64,000 bases of DNA from DATEMU01 sp964414585 (GTDB taxonomy: Bacteria; Planctomycetota; Phycisphaerae; UBA1845; UTPLA1). Shown here piece after piece: positions 53,401 to 61,493 of the stretch. Positions within the stretch are counted from its first letter, which is position 1. Each line of letters starts with the position of its first letter. The position numbers and the translations under genes were made by a program. The DNA lies in contig CAYPXR010000055.1 of NCBI GenBank assembly GCA_964414585.1, forward strand, positions 1 to 64,000, given 5' to 3'. The notes beneath the pieces are model-generated. The model was not told the origin of the DNA and did no database searches. It saw only the letters and a program-made list of their open reading frames with translations.

Positions 53401-55337
53401 TTTAGTGACGTCCTCGCGCTCGCTTTCACGAACAACGCGAAGCGCCCATCGTAAACGGACGGCGGTAGGGGATCGAAATTATTGACGGCGGGAGGCGCGG
53501 ACGGTGGGGTGTTGGACGGTACGGAGATCGGAATAGTGGTTTCAGTGAGCTGCCCCGCCATGTCATGCATGATGCTGGTGGAAAAAGAGTAGCCGCACGC
53601 GGATTCCAACTGAAAGTCCAGAGTCACGGACCCCATGGCCATGGCCCCGGGAACCGAACCGGAAACGATGATGCGCATCTCGCTGATGGACAAGATACGG
53701 TCGCTGGCCAGAGTCAGGTCGACGTTGGGAGTTGAGACGCCGTCATTAGGAGGAGTCGTGGGCGCCCATTGAGAAGGCGGCAGGTCCTGGGTGATGCCGG
53801 TGGCCTGCGCGGTCAGGGCATCATCGCCGGCCATCGATCGAATATCCACGTAACACACAAACGGCGCCACTTCCGTCGTCGGGAAGGTGCACGAATCGCA
53901 CGGATCCATGTCTTCTTCGTCCACCAGATCCTGGTTGTACGGCGCGCCCGCAAAAATCTCGGGCCGGCCGTCTCCGGTGACGTCGGGCATGGCGACCACG
54001 GAGGTGATCCCGAGACCCGGATTAGGGAGATTCGATTCATGCGTATGCGGCATCGCGTGACCGCGAATCACGAAGAAGTTGCGAAATCGCGGATCGCTCG
54101 GCGGGAACGACACCCAGGCGCCGACCGAGTTCAGGCTCAACACGCCGGAGAATCGCCCCTGGAAATAGGCCGAGTTGGGCAGGTCGGGATCGACGTGCCG
54201 GGAGCGCCCGTAAATGGTATAGACTTCGCCAACCGAAGCTTGATTGAATGGACTCGCCGACTCTGAAACGATCGCGAAATCGTCCAGACCGTCGTTGTCC
54301 AAGTCGCCCAATCGGGCAAAAGAGCTTCCCGCGTGATCGCCGTATCGCGGATCGGTCGGAACGCCGGTGACGCCCTGAAACGTCGCGCCCGCGGTTCGAC
54401 CGCCGACGGTGAGAAGATCCACCACGCCCGATCCCGCCGCCAGGACGCGCACCGCGCCGGCGGCATAGCGATCGGTCACGCCGCCGTTTCCGTCGTCGGC
54501 CTGGATTCTCACGAAATAAGCCAGCGGACGACCGAATTCATCCGTCTCCTTGCGGACCGGAATCGAATTGAGATCGATCAGGATCTGGCGATCAGTCTGT
54601 ACCGCCACGTTGTCCGGCGTGCCCGAAGCGATGCTGAACGTGTCCGCCTGAACCGGCGGTTGCGATGCATCGTTGGAGGAGTCCAAATCCTTGTCAAAGA
54701 ATATTTTGACATTCAGCGTGTCGGTCGTGCTGTTCGGGTCGCTGATGTCGAACCGCACCAGCAGCAAATCATCGTTGCTCACGCCTGTGTCGATGTTGGG
54801 CAGTCGCGGAATGATCGTCGGAGCGCCGTTTTCGGGAGCCGTTCCCAGCGGCGTTACCAGGATCGTCGATTGATACGTAACACGCACCGCGGGATTTCCC
54901 GTCCCCGTGACCGGGTCAAAGGTGCGATCGTCGATCTCCGCGAAGATGAAATAAGAACCGGTCACGACCGTGGAGGTATCCAGGATCGCCGTTCCGCTGC
55001 CGACGCCGGGACCGACGGGAAAACCGCTGATCACCGGAATCTCCTGTGCCGGTGTCGGGTTCGAAAACGTCGAGACAAACACGCGAACCACCGAGGCGTC
55101 TTCACCGTCGTCGCCGGTGAACGAAATGGAGACTGGATCGCCTTGTTCGGCGAGGTTGTTGCCCGCGGGCGTGACGACGCTCGTAATGATGATGCGCGGC
55201 GGGCGATTTCCCGGGGGGACCGACGGGCTCAAATCACCGCCCTGACCGGGACAGCTTAAACCGGTGGTCATGGCCAACAAACAACCGGTCAAACAAATCG
55301 AAACGAAGGCTCTCTGGGCTGTACAGCGGCGATTCAT
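50490..55337 (-). CDS. Giant FG-GAP repeat lipoprotein-like surface protein
   Basis: 1615 residues. A signal segment ends in TTGLSCPG, with a possible lipid-attachment Cys29. An Ig/cadherin-like region precedes and separates at least six FG-GAP units of the form GD-x-(D/N)-x-DG-x-x-D(D/I), such as LGDLDNDGLDDFAI, VGDMNGDGRDDMYF and IGDVDGDGFPDIIVGAP, the calcium-binding blades of integrin-alpha-type propellers. It is probably exported and cell-surface bound. GGAGG lies 10 nt before ATG 55337. Product and ligand are otherwise unknown. Confidence 0.82.
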   Translation of the reverse strand: MNRRCTAQRAFVSICLTGCLLAMTTGLSCPGQGGDLSPSVPPGNRPPRIIITSVVTPAGNNLAEQGDPVSISFTGDDGEDASVVRVFVSTFSNPTPAQEIPVISGFPVGPGVGSGTAILDTSTVVTGSYFIFAEIDDRTFDPVTGTGNPAVRVTYQSTILVTPLGTAPENGAPTIIPRLPNIDTGVSNDDLLLVRFDISDPNSTTDTLNVKIFFDKDLDSSNDASQPPVQADTFSIASGTPDNVAVQTDRQILIDLNSIPVRKETDEFGRPLAYFVRIQADDGNGGVTDRYAAGAVRVLAAGSGVVDLLTVGGRTAGATFQGVTGVPTDPRYGDHAGSSFARLGDLDNDGLDDFAIVSESASPFNQASVGEVYTIYGRSRHVDPDLPNSAYFQGRFSGVLSLNSVGAWVSFPPSDPRFRNFFVIRGHAMPHTHESNLPNPGLGITSVVAMPDVTGDGRPEIFAGAPYNQDLVDEEDMDPCDSCTFPTTEVAPFVCYVDIRSMAGDDALTAQATGITQDLPPSQWAPTTPPNDGVSTPNVDLTLASDRILSISEMRIIVSGSVPGAMAMGSVTLDFQLESACGYSFSTSIMHDMAGQLTETTIPISVPSNTPPSAPPAVNNFDPLPPSVYDGRFALFVKASARTSLNITVEVDAIVGSPESHAIRFTYFDGMPFPISTVEGCGLTTPEPANPLTFNYLVSSFFASDSAPTVPPINRVVGPYGFVISTGLALLADPSIAFLYRIYTDGHLCESVTPIFSDFSLNNRTEDDGIGPYQSGMVYMAASDQLVTTLNANGVWNGDGCPVQPLGQFGQDYGGCLNDAIRGARFRGAWYNPLGIQDGVGGGPGVVGPYDPTSLEGYTVDVMPDLNGIFSPSSEFLMSGPGSGGIVTLSTDLTVALGGSYTASSMSCRTTAFDVQQTYSQVLAAGLTIRGTSLNLARLRLSLNRGCGTPYNGKDTTIQLWTGTVDVGNQPSQLLFSQFFGSRVGMTPACNDLLYNFGSGLVLKLPVVPELQFAGNFVSIPIDVGADLTTGAGTLTLEILPDATIKNSSANITSAVFTISGLVPGQGHVWILEGQDYTDDISISALCNSAEIATNGDQQGGATRPMSWPSTGCDAVPNPNVRDFCYPQPLAYMIGETIGDAFGWAHWAGDLNSDQVADITCGSPLADSDPITPDLVNCPPIGEPTPLVDNGKVYLIYGTPTLGNGEPCRYNRLEIRGSHAGDEFGRVQGRVGDMNGDGRDDMYFAAEKYDALPRPAAPLGITENSISNKGADAGFVAVLFGGSPGLTGEIARRPEVIGTPQFKGCIFVGGSPGAHLGGSEPAKTSTLFYPIPPNVPGGTELSIRPIIDRGQEGVKSAGDFNLDGVDDLLITAPGQEWPGAKFEFVGNVPDGAFVSISGRSFEFDTNGSVAGGRTRVPISSTSPAVAQAALLAALEVAGNDETFNLSALTSRLEFPDPLPDTPTITFLARTPAGFSASSSHGSIVATTTIRQGVAYLVFGSPSLLNNKVFYLPDDLNRRVGANRVLKGIVFVSAYEKNTPAENDGVYDISETPDEAPVEAVSGIGDVDGDGFPDIIVGAPRADYVNILTPSQRRQATGEAYLIYGNNFGLNKSSAP

Positions 55338-55431
55338 CTTCCACAAACCTCCGAAGCAAGGAGCATCATCGAGTCTTGTTGACCAGGCGTGCGGGGCGCG
55401 GTGGGAGGAAAAATAGGCCCCTCAACAACGT

Positions 55432-55461
55432 ATAGTACGCATTCTACCGGCCCCAGGTCAA
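55432..55461 (-). promoter_or_regulatory. Promoter of the FG-GAP protein gene
   Basis: On the minus strand, TTGACC (55456-55461) and TACTAT (55432-55437) with an 18-nt spacer, leaving a leader of about 85 nt. Confidence 0.55.
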
Positions 55462-55593
55462 GCGCTTCCGAGTCGCAACTATGGAGCCGGTAAGCACTTT
55501 CGCGTTTTCTTGAAAATCGCGTCTTGGAATTACGCAATCGTCCAACCTTCCGATCCGGCCGCTATTTACGGAACCAAACCCCCGGGCTTGCAA

Positions 55594-55640
55594 GGTGTGA
55601 ACGCATTCAGGCCAATGCGTCAGCGCTGCGGCGTCACACC
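55594..55640. other. 47-nt element able to fold as a three-way junction
   Basis: The outer stem GGTGTGA/TCACACC (7 bp) directly encloses a second perfect 7-bp stem ACGCATT/AATGCGT with a 6-nt loop, followed by a short CGCTGCGGCG-type arm, with no unpaired bases at two of the junctions. It lies in the 466-nt gap between the FG-GAP gene and the radical SAM gene (55338-55803), where no small gene was seen. Either strand can fold; function unknown. Confidence 0.6.
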
Positions 55641-55803
55641 CTATATCTAGGGGCTGCCCATGTGTCCTGGTATGGGGCCTGATCCGAATTCCAGTCCTTT
55701 TTGAACCCCGCTGCCGTGGCGTTTTAGCTGTCAAAATGCCCTTACTCAAGCTAGACTACGGACTTAGCGGTTTTTTCTGGTGGTTCTGAAATTTTCGAGG
55801 CGG

Positions 55804-57648
55804 ATGGACGTGACGTTTTCCCTGCAAGAACGAATCAGCCGCGAACTGCTTCCGGCGGTCAAACAGCCGGGCCAGTACATCGGCCGCGAGATTAACCAGC
55901 TTGTCGCAGACGGCGACTGGGAGCGGGCGGACGTCCGCGTGGCCATCGCCTTTCCCGACGCCTACACGATCGGCATGTCCCATCTCGGCTGCCAGATCAT
56001 CTACTGGCTCTGCAACCACACGCCCGGCGTCTGTGCCGAGCGCGTCTACAGCCCGTGGGTCGATGCCGAAGCGCGGATGCGAGATCGAAAGCTCCCGCTC
56101 TTTACCTGGGACACGCGCCAGCCCGCCGCCTCGGCGGACATCTTCGCCGTCTCCCTGCAATACGAACTCGGCTTCACGAATTTGCTGGCGATGCTCGATC
56201 TCGCCGGCATCCCGCTGCGCTCTCGCGACCGCGACGACTCGCACCCGCTGGTCATCGCCGGTGGTCCGCAAGCCGACAACCCCGAGCCGGTCTCCGACTT
56301 CGTCGACCTCGTCGTCATCGGCGACGGCGAAGAATCGATGGCGTCGATCCTTTCGCTCTACAAAGAACTCAAGGCCTCCGGCGTCCGCCGGCGCGACATG
56401 ATCGAGATCATGGCCCAGCGCTTCTCCTGGATCTACGCGCCGAGCCTCTACGACGTCACCTATCACGCCGACGGCACGATCGCCGGAGTCCTCCCGCGAG
56501 TGGCCGGTCTGCCCCGGCAGATCGAGCGTTGCCAGACGCTGGACTTCGAGACAGCGCCGTTTCCCGTGCGACCGCTCCTGCCGTTCGTCGAAGTCGTGCA
56601 TGACCGCATGGCGATCGAAGTGATGCGCGGCTGCCCGCAGCGCTGCCGCTTCTGCCACGCCGGTTACACCAAGCGCCCCGTCGGCGTCCGCTCCGTGGAG
56701 AAGATTCTCGAGATCGCCGAACAGCAATACGCCGCGACCGGTCACTCCGAGCTCGGCCTGCTCTCGCTCTCGACCGCCGACTACCCGCACCTTCGCGAAC
56801 TCGCCGCGAAAGTCAACGAGCGATTCGGCTCGCGACGCGTCAACATCTCCATGCCCTCGCTCCGCGTGGACAAGATGCTGCAAAACATTCCCTGGATGGC
56901 TGGCGAGGTCCGCAAGGCCGGTCTGACCATCGCCATCGAGGCCGCGCGCGACAAGCTCCGCGCCGCCATCCGCAAGAAAGTGACCGACGGCAACCTGATC
57001 GACGGTCTCATGGAGGCGTACAAGGCCGGCTGGCAGCGCATCAAGTGCTACTTCATGGCGGGCTTCCCCGGCGAGACGGAGGATGACATCCGCGGCATCC
57101 ACGAATTGTCGATGCAGATGTCCAAGGCCCGGCAGCAACTCGGCAAGCCTCCGGCGATGATCAACGCGAGCGTCGGCTGGCTCGTGCCCAAACCGTATAC
57201 TCCGTTTCAATGGATGGCCCAGCCGCGAGTCGAGTATTTCGAGGAGGCCCGGCGGGTGCTGTCGGCCATGTCGCGCCAACAGCGCGGCAAGGCCGTCCGC
57301 GTCCGCACTCACGATTGCAAGCGCTCGATCCTCGAAGCGATCCTGTCGCGCGGCGACCGCCGGCTCGGCGCGTCGATCGAACGCGCCTACCGCCTCGGCG
57401 CGCGTTTCGACGGCTGGGACGAGTGTTTCAAGTACGACACCTGGCTCCAGGCCTTCGCCGACACGGGCATCGATCCCGACTGGTACGCCCACCGCGAGCG
57501 CGCCTACGCGGAAATCCTCCCCTGGGACCACATCCGCTCCGGCCCGAAGCGGGAGTATCTCGAAGGCCAGTACGACGACGTCTTCGTGAAGACGGAGCAG
57601 TCGATGCCGCTGGCCGGGGTCCTGCCGCTGCCCGTCATGTCCGCCTGA
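55804..57648 (+). CDS. TIGR03960-type B12-binding/radical SAM protein
   Basis: 614 residues. The N-terminal B12-binding-like domain has FPDAYTIGMSHLGCQIIYWL and LVIAGGPQADNPEPVSDF. The radical SAM core has C277-x3-C281-x2-C284 in MRGCPQRCRFCHAGY. The family often adjoins ribosome- or tRNA-related genes and is suspected to modify RNA, but its reaction is not established. ATG 55804 follows GAGGCGG, preferred over an upstream GTG. The last roughly 110 bp are duplicated at 59.4 kb. Confidence 0.9.
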   Translation: MDVTFSLQERISRELLPAVKQPGQYIGREINQLVADGDWERADVRVAIAFPDAYTIGMSHLGCQIIYWLCNHTPGVCAERVYSPWVDAEARMRDRKLPLFTWDTRQPAASADIFAVSLQYELGFTNLLAMLDLAGIPLRSRDRDDSHPLVIAGGPQADNPEPVSDFVDLVVIGDGEESMASILSLYKELKASGVRRRDMIEIMAQRFSWIYAPSLYDVTYHADGTIAGVLPRVAGLPRQIERCQTLDFETAPFPVRPLLPFVEVVHDRMAIEVMRGCPQRCRFCHAGYTKRPVGVRSVEKILEIAEQQYAATGHSELGLLSLSTADYPHLRELAAKVNERFGSRRVNISMPSLRVDKMLQNIPWMAGEVRKAGLTIAIEAARDKLRAAIRKKVTDGNLIDGLMEAYKAGWQRIKCYFMAGFPGETEDDIRGIHELSMQMSKARQQLGKPPAMINASVGWLVPKPYTPFQWMAQPRVEYFEEARRVLSAMSRQQRGKAVRVRTHDCKRSILEAILSRGDRRLGASIERAYRLGARFDGWDECFKYDTWLQAFADTGIDPDWYAHRERAYAEILPWDHIRSGPKREYLEGQYDDVFVKTEQSMPLAGVLPLPVMSA

Positions 57649-57690
57649 TCAGAGCCGCGCCCGTAAGGAAGCGCCGGGTTGCGTTCGACC
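57647..57690 (+). repeat. Dispersed GATCAGAGCCGCG repeat, copy 3
   Basis: Begins inside the stop codon of the radical SAM gene: GATCAGAGCCGCGCCCGTAA, then GGAAGCGCCGGGTTGCG. Same family as 28058, 41104 and 61096-61165. Confidence 0.75.
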
Positions 57691-57723
57691 ACCAGCCATT
57701 CGCTACGCCGCGCCTTCCTTCTT

Positions 57724-58449
57724 CTAAAAATCATCGATCCATGTGTACCAAGGGCCACCGAGATGCGATCGCTTTTCACTTCCCTCCTCAGGCAAAGCCG
57801 TCGCGCTCCATTCGAATCCGCCACGATCCAAGAAGCCGGAATGACTAACGATGAAGCGCATTCCAGTTTCCGTATTTGTAATATTCTGGACTCGGAATAG
57901 GCCTACCCACTGCGCGGGCGGATTGGACTTCGATCCATTCACCACTTCTTTCGCGAGAGCCTCCATTGAAGAACGGGAAAGCCAGAATGCCACATATAAG
58001 GGAACGTGACCAACCAGTAATGCAATTGTGATAATCAAGGTGAGCGGCATTACGAGCCAGCGTTTTAGAGTGCGATCACTAATCTGCCAAGTGTTCTCGT
58101 ATGAACTGGTTAAGATGCTGTATAGAACCACGCGAAACAACCAACAAACGGCCGCACCGAGCCAAGACATGAATGCGATCACTTCCACTATGGAGTATCC
58201 ACCTGGCGCCGCACCTGCCACAATTGAAAACAACGTGGCCACGCCAACGGAAATAAACATCGGCCAGCCCGGGGGCGTCAGCAAGAATTGGACAACTTTC
58301 CCCGGACTCCCCGACGTTCGCATCGTCCGCGGGTCCGCCGGATCGAATGACCGCCCGCACTCCGGGCAGCGATTCTCCGGCAAACTCAGCAGCGGATAAT
58401 CGCAGCCCAGGCAGCGCGGTGTTTGTGAATCTTGAACAGCGATCGCCAT
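57724..58449 (-). CDS. Zinc-ribbon membrane protein, intact copy
   Basis: 241 residues. The N-terminal zinc ribbon has C-x2-C in CLGCDYPL and CPECGRSFDP (residues 13-38). Four hydrophobic helices (about 55-145) follow, then a soluble C-terminal domain of about 80 residues with NITNTETGMRF and SGFLDRGGF. Function unknown; related to 21745-22635 in plan and to the broken copy at 59573-60304 in sequence throughout. It converges with the radical SAM gene. Confidence 0.8.
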   Translation of the reverse strand: MAIAVQDSQTPRCLGCDYPLLSLPENRCPECGRSFDPADPRTMRTSGSPGKVVQFLLTPPGWPMFISVGVATLFSIVAGAAPGGYSIVEVIAFMSWLGAAVCWLFRVVLYSILTSSYENTWQISDRTLKRWLVMPLTLIITIALLVGHVPLYVAFWLSRSSMEALAKEVVNGSKSNPPAQWVGLFRVQNITNTETGMRFIVSHSGFLDRGGFEWSATALPEEGSEKRSHLGGPWYTWIDDF

Positions 58450-58544
58450 ACCAATTCGGCCCCTGAAATCACTCTATTTTATGCAATGCTCTCGGCGAAC
58501 TCCCGCTTCCTGTGATGTCGGCGTAGCCGGCCGATTCACAGCCT

Positions 58545-59030
58545 TCACGTACTACCCCTGCTTTCGAACTCGCGCAAGACTTCGTCGATCAGGGATGGCT
58601 GAACTCGAAAGTTGGTCTCGGTCCGAAGCCTGTCAAACGAGTTTCGTAATTCAACCAAGTTTTCCGTCGCGGCGTCGCGCAAGACGCCAAGCAGCCCAGT
58701 CACCCGCAGGCCCTGCTGTTCGGCATACGTCCTCGCCTCCTGATCGTCCATGAGGAGAAGCTCCGCGTTAAGGTGCTTCGCAAGGGCGATGGCGGCGGCT
58801 TCGCCCCGATGGAGTTGCGAAGGATACGAAACATCCGACAATCTATTTACTTCGAGCCATGCCGGGCGAGTGGCGAGTCAGTCTTGCACCTTCTTCGGGG
58901 AGCCCTCCACCTGCAGTTCGCGGAGCACTTCCTCAGGGATAATGACGCGGCCGTATAGCTCTGGGAGAATCCGTTCGGCTTCGATGAGAATCAAATAATT
59001 CAAGGGCGATGTGTCTGAAACGACGATCAT
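58545..59030 (-). pseudogene. DUF3368/PIN-type toxin gene with one in-frame stop
   Basis: Reading 162 codons from ATG 59030 gives a full-length VapC-like DUF3368 protein. VSDTSPLNYL holds the first PIN Asp, and HRGEAAAIALAKHLNAELLL plus MDDQEAR hold the later acidic residues. Codon 51 (58878-58880) is TGA, where the family has Trp (VQD-stop-LATRPAWLEV), a single TGG to TGA change. The ATG overlaps the stop of the antitoxin gene by 4 nt. A fragment from ATG 58841 could still be made but would lack the first active-site Asp. Confidence 0.85.
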
Positions 59031-59290
59031 CGCAGGCGAGCCCGCCGGGAGATTTCCGCGTCTCGCAACACGTCATCGGCCGAGAGGTTCTCATAAACGC
59101 CGTGGCGCTTGAGGACGCCGTCGGTTTCGTATCGCGAAAGGCCGAGCACCTGGCTGAGTTGAGCGTGCGAGAGCCTTCCTTCCGCGAAAAGTTGCACCGC
59201 GAAATCTTCCTTCGCCTGTGCGTCCAGGTCCGGGAACGCCTCGCGGAGCTTGCTCTCAATGTCGATCGGCAACTCGAATGAAATAGCCAT
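59027..59290 (-). CDS. UPF0175-family antitoxin
   Basis: 87 residues. The sequence ISFELPIDIESKLREAFP and AVQLFAEGRLSHAQLSQVLGLSRYETDGVLKRHGV fits UPF0175 (PF03683) proteins, helix-turn-helix-like partners of DUF3368 toxins. GGAGG lies 6 nt before the ATG. Its toxin partner is broken, so the antitoxin may now be an orphan regulator. The module sits exactly between two copies of a duplicated segment. Confidence 0.85.
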   Translation of the reverse strand: MAISFELPIDIESKLREAFPDLDAQAKEDFAVQLFAEGRLSHAQLSQVLGLSRYETDGVLKRHGVYENLSADDVLRDAEISRRARLR

Positions 59291-59381
59291 GTCGCGCCTC
59301 CGCGATCCGTGACAGCCTTTGGACCGTCGCCTTGACCCCTAAAGTATATCATGTTGGAACCCAAAAAACACCGGCGACCGC

Positions 59382-59498
59382 ATCTGTCCGGCCCGAAGCG
59401 CGACTATCTCGAAGGCCAATACGACGACGTCTTCGTCAAGACGGAGCAGTCGATGCCGACCGCCGGCGTGTTGCCCTTGCCGGTCATGTCCGCGTAGC
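59382..59498 (+). pseudogene. Duplicated 3' fragment of the radical SAM gene
   Basis: About 37 codons matching the end of the 55804-57648 gene: the frame reads GPKRDYLEGQYDDVFVKTEQ and ends in VLPLPVMSA then TAG. It has no start or upstream body. It marks the left edge of the second copy of a segmental duplication. Synonymous differences dominate, so it diverged from, or was duplicated from, a living gene. Confidence 0.85.
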
Positions 59499-59572
59499 GT
59501 CCGGCCCCTGTGCCGGGCGTAAGACTGCCGGTGGTATCGACGCAGCCTCGGCCGTAACCACCATGCTCAAAA

Positions 59573-60304
59573 TCAGAAATGATCGTTCCATGTGTACCAC
59601 TCGTCGTCGACATGAGAAACTCGATCATGGCCGCCCTCGGCAAGCGGCGTTGTACTGTACATGAATCCACCCCTGTCAAGAAAGCCCGTGCCGTCGACGA
59701 GGAATCGCATTCCCGTTTCAGTTCTTGAAATATCGGTTGCCCGAAATACGCCGACCCATTGCGTACCCGGATTGGGAGCCGTTCCGCTGATCACATCCTT
59801 TGCGAGCGCATCCATGGATTATCGCGATAGCCAGAACGCCACTTTGAATGGAATGTTGCCGGCCGCCAGAGCGATGATCACGATTAATGCGGTGGGCATG
59901 ACAAGCCATTTTCGTGGATGACGCGGACCCAATACGCAATCCTGGCGATACCAATTACGAACACAACCCCAGAGGTAGAGTCGCGCTGCCCATAGTGCAA
60001 TAATGAACATCCAGGAAAGGGTCGCAAGCGCGGAGAGTTCGAAATATCTTCCGGGACCCATATCGGCAATGAAGGAAATCAGCGACGCAACCCCAATTGC
60101 ACTAAACATCGGCCAGCCCGGCGGCTTCAGCAAGAACTGCGCAAACTTCCCCGGACTTTGCGGCGTCCGCACTGTGCGCGGATCATCCGGGTCAAATCCC
60201 CGCCCGCACTCCGGGCACCGATTCTCCGGCAGGCTCAACAGCGGATAATCGCAGCCCAGGCAGCGCGGTGTTTGCGCAGGCTGATCGGCGGCGGCGCTGT
60301 CCAT
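59573..60304 (-). pseudogene. Zinc-ribbon membrane protein, second copy with one in-frame stop
   Basis: Reads as a 243-residue homologue of the 57724-58449 gene in one frame, with the identical CLGCDYPLLSLPENRCPECG ribbon, the same helices and the same C-terminal GMRF...GFLDRGGF domain. Codon 162 (59819-59821) is TAA where the intact copy has Ser (FWLSR-stop-SMDALAKDV). The truncated 161-residue product would keep ribbon and helices but lose the soluble domain. A restart at ATG 59815 could supply that domain separately. Confidence 0.85.
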
Positions 60305-60377
60305 ACGGCCCTCGTGTTTCTGTTCTTAGTATATAGCGGCGAAGTCGGAATCACGATTGTCGATTGATCGTTGAGGA

Positions 60378-60992
60378 TCATCCGGTGTCAGAAGCGATGG
60401 CGTCGAGCGAGGGGGATGCTTCGCGTGGGGGCGGGTCGGGTGAATGGCGCGAAGAGGCAGGCCTGGGCGAGAAGTCACCGGCGTCAGCGGCGGACATCGC
60501 TTCGTCGCGGTTCCAGCCGTCGGGCATTTTGTTTTCGGGGCTGATCGGCGGGAGGCCCCAGATGTCGCGGATGGCCTCGTTGAGCGAATCGCGGAATTCG
60601 TCCTGGGTGTAGGGTTCGCCGTCTTTTTTGCGGCCCCAGGGGGCGGTCGGGTCGTCCTCGTCGACCTGCGGGTGGTCGGGACGGCTTCGGGCCTTCGCCG
60701 TTTCGGCGCGGAGGCGGGCGAGTTCGAGCTGGGTTTCGTTTCGGCCGCGGGCGATGTGGTAGTGGGCACTGGTGCGACGCTCGGAGACCATGACCCGTTC
60801 GCGGGAGATCGCCGTTTTCTCGCGGTCGTTGGCGAGTTTCTGGAAATCGGAGCATTGGTCGGCGAATTTGCAGAGGTCGGCGTTGGAGAGGTCGTCGGCC
60901 TTCATGCGCTCGCGGATTTTCGCGACGATCTCGCGCTGGAGATCGTCGATTTCCTCGCGGTCGCGGTAGAATTGGTCGGGTAAATCGAACAT
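60378..60992 (-). CDS. Hypothetical charged coiled-coil protein
   Basis: 204 residues. GGAGG lies 5 nt before ATG 60992, which fixes the start. Residues about 10-100 are highly charged and probably form a coiled coil (DREEIDDLQREIVAKIRERM; ANDREKTAISRERVMVSERR). The rest contains WGRKKDGEPYTQDEF and RDIWGLPPISPENKMP, then a Pro/Ser-rich tail. No family is recognised. Confidence 0.7.
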   Translation of the reverse strand: MFDLPDQFYRDREEIDDLQREIVAKIRERMKADDLSNADLCKFADQCSDFQKLANDREKTAISRERVMVSERRTSAHYHIARGRNETQLELARLRAETAKARSRPDHPQVDEDDPTAPWGRKKDGEPYTQDEFRDSLNEAIRDIWGLPPISPENKMPDGWNRDEAMSAADAGDFSPRPASSRHSPDPPPREASPSLDAIASDTG

Positions 60993-61344
60993 GAGAGCCT
61001 CCTTCTGTTCGTCGGGCGCACACTCCGGTTTCACGTCCGGCGGGGGCGCCGGACGCTACGCGAAGAGGCAAGCCGAGTTACGCATTCGGGTGTTCGCCGC
61101 TCGCTTGCGGTCGCGGTACTGATCGAACGGCTTTGCCGCGTTCCAAACAGTCGCGGCTCTGATCGAACATAGGCGCGGGGTCGGGGAAGGCAAGTTGGAG
61201 ATTAGCGAATTCCTTGGGAAAAACGGTCATGTCGTGACCGGGTCGGAGGTTGGGGCGGGGGGGGAAATTCAGAATTTCAAATAGCGAATAGCGAAGGGGT
61301 CGTGCGCGGCGGGTTCACTCAAGACGATACGGAGTTGCGAAAAC
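60993..61344. other. Gene-free region carrying repeats
   Basis: Between the coiled-coil gene and tRNA-Thr. It holds two reversed repeat copies and, at 61280-61295, an AATAGCGAATAGCGAA stretch like the inverted repeat near glyA. No small gene with a ribosome site was seen apart from the start region of the coiled-coil gene. Confidence 0.5.
61096..61165 (-). repeat. Two tandem GATCAG..CCGCG repeat copies
   Basis: On the minus strand, CGATCAGAGCCGCGACTGTT (61165 leftward) and CGATCAGTACCGCGACCG (61125 leftward) stand 40 nt apart, each followed by a short CG-rich hairpin-forming tail. This is the only place in the window where two copies stand side by side. Confidence 0.75.
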
Positions 61345-61416
61345 AGCCGACGGTGGGATTTGAACCCACGACCCCCGCTTTACGAAAGCGGTGCTCTACC
61401 ACTGAGCTACGTCGGC
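61345..61416 (-). tRNA. tRNA-Thr (anticodon CGT)
   Basis: A 72-nt cloverleaf with all stems paired: acceptor GCCGACG/CGTCGGC, D stem GCTC/GAGC, anticodon stem CCGCT/AGCGG with loop TTCGTAA, T stem GTGGG/CCCAC with TTCAAAT. The anticodon CGT reads ACG (Thr). CCA is not encoded. Confidence 0.97.
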
Positions 61417-61493
61417 GGCTGATGGGATCATATCGTCAGGCACGGAGCCCCGCTCGTCAAGATTTCACGATTTCAGGGCGCTGACGGGCCTAT

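Noticed and set aside
58878..58880. TGA in the toxin gene read as Trp or selenocysteine
   Set aside because: TGA is an ordinary stop elsewhere in the window (for example tilS and the radical SAM gene), no SECIS-like hairpin stands out after it, and a neighbour carries a TAA of the same kind, so simple decay is more likely.
61096..61165. Repeat pair considered as a CRISPR array
   Set aside because: Only two imperfect copies with about 40-nt spacing, other copies scattered singly elsewhere, and no cas genes.
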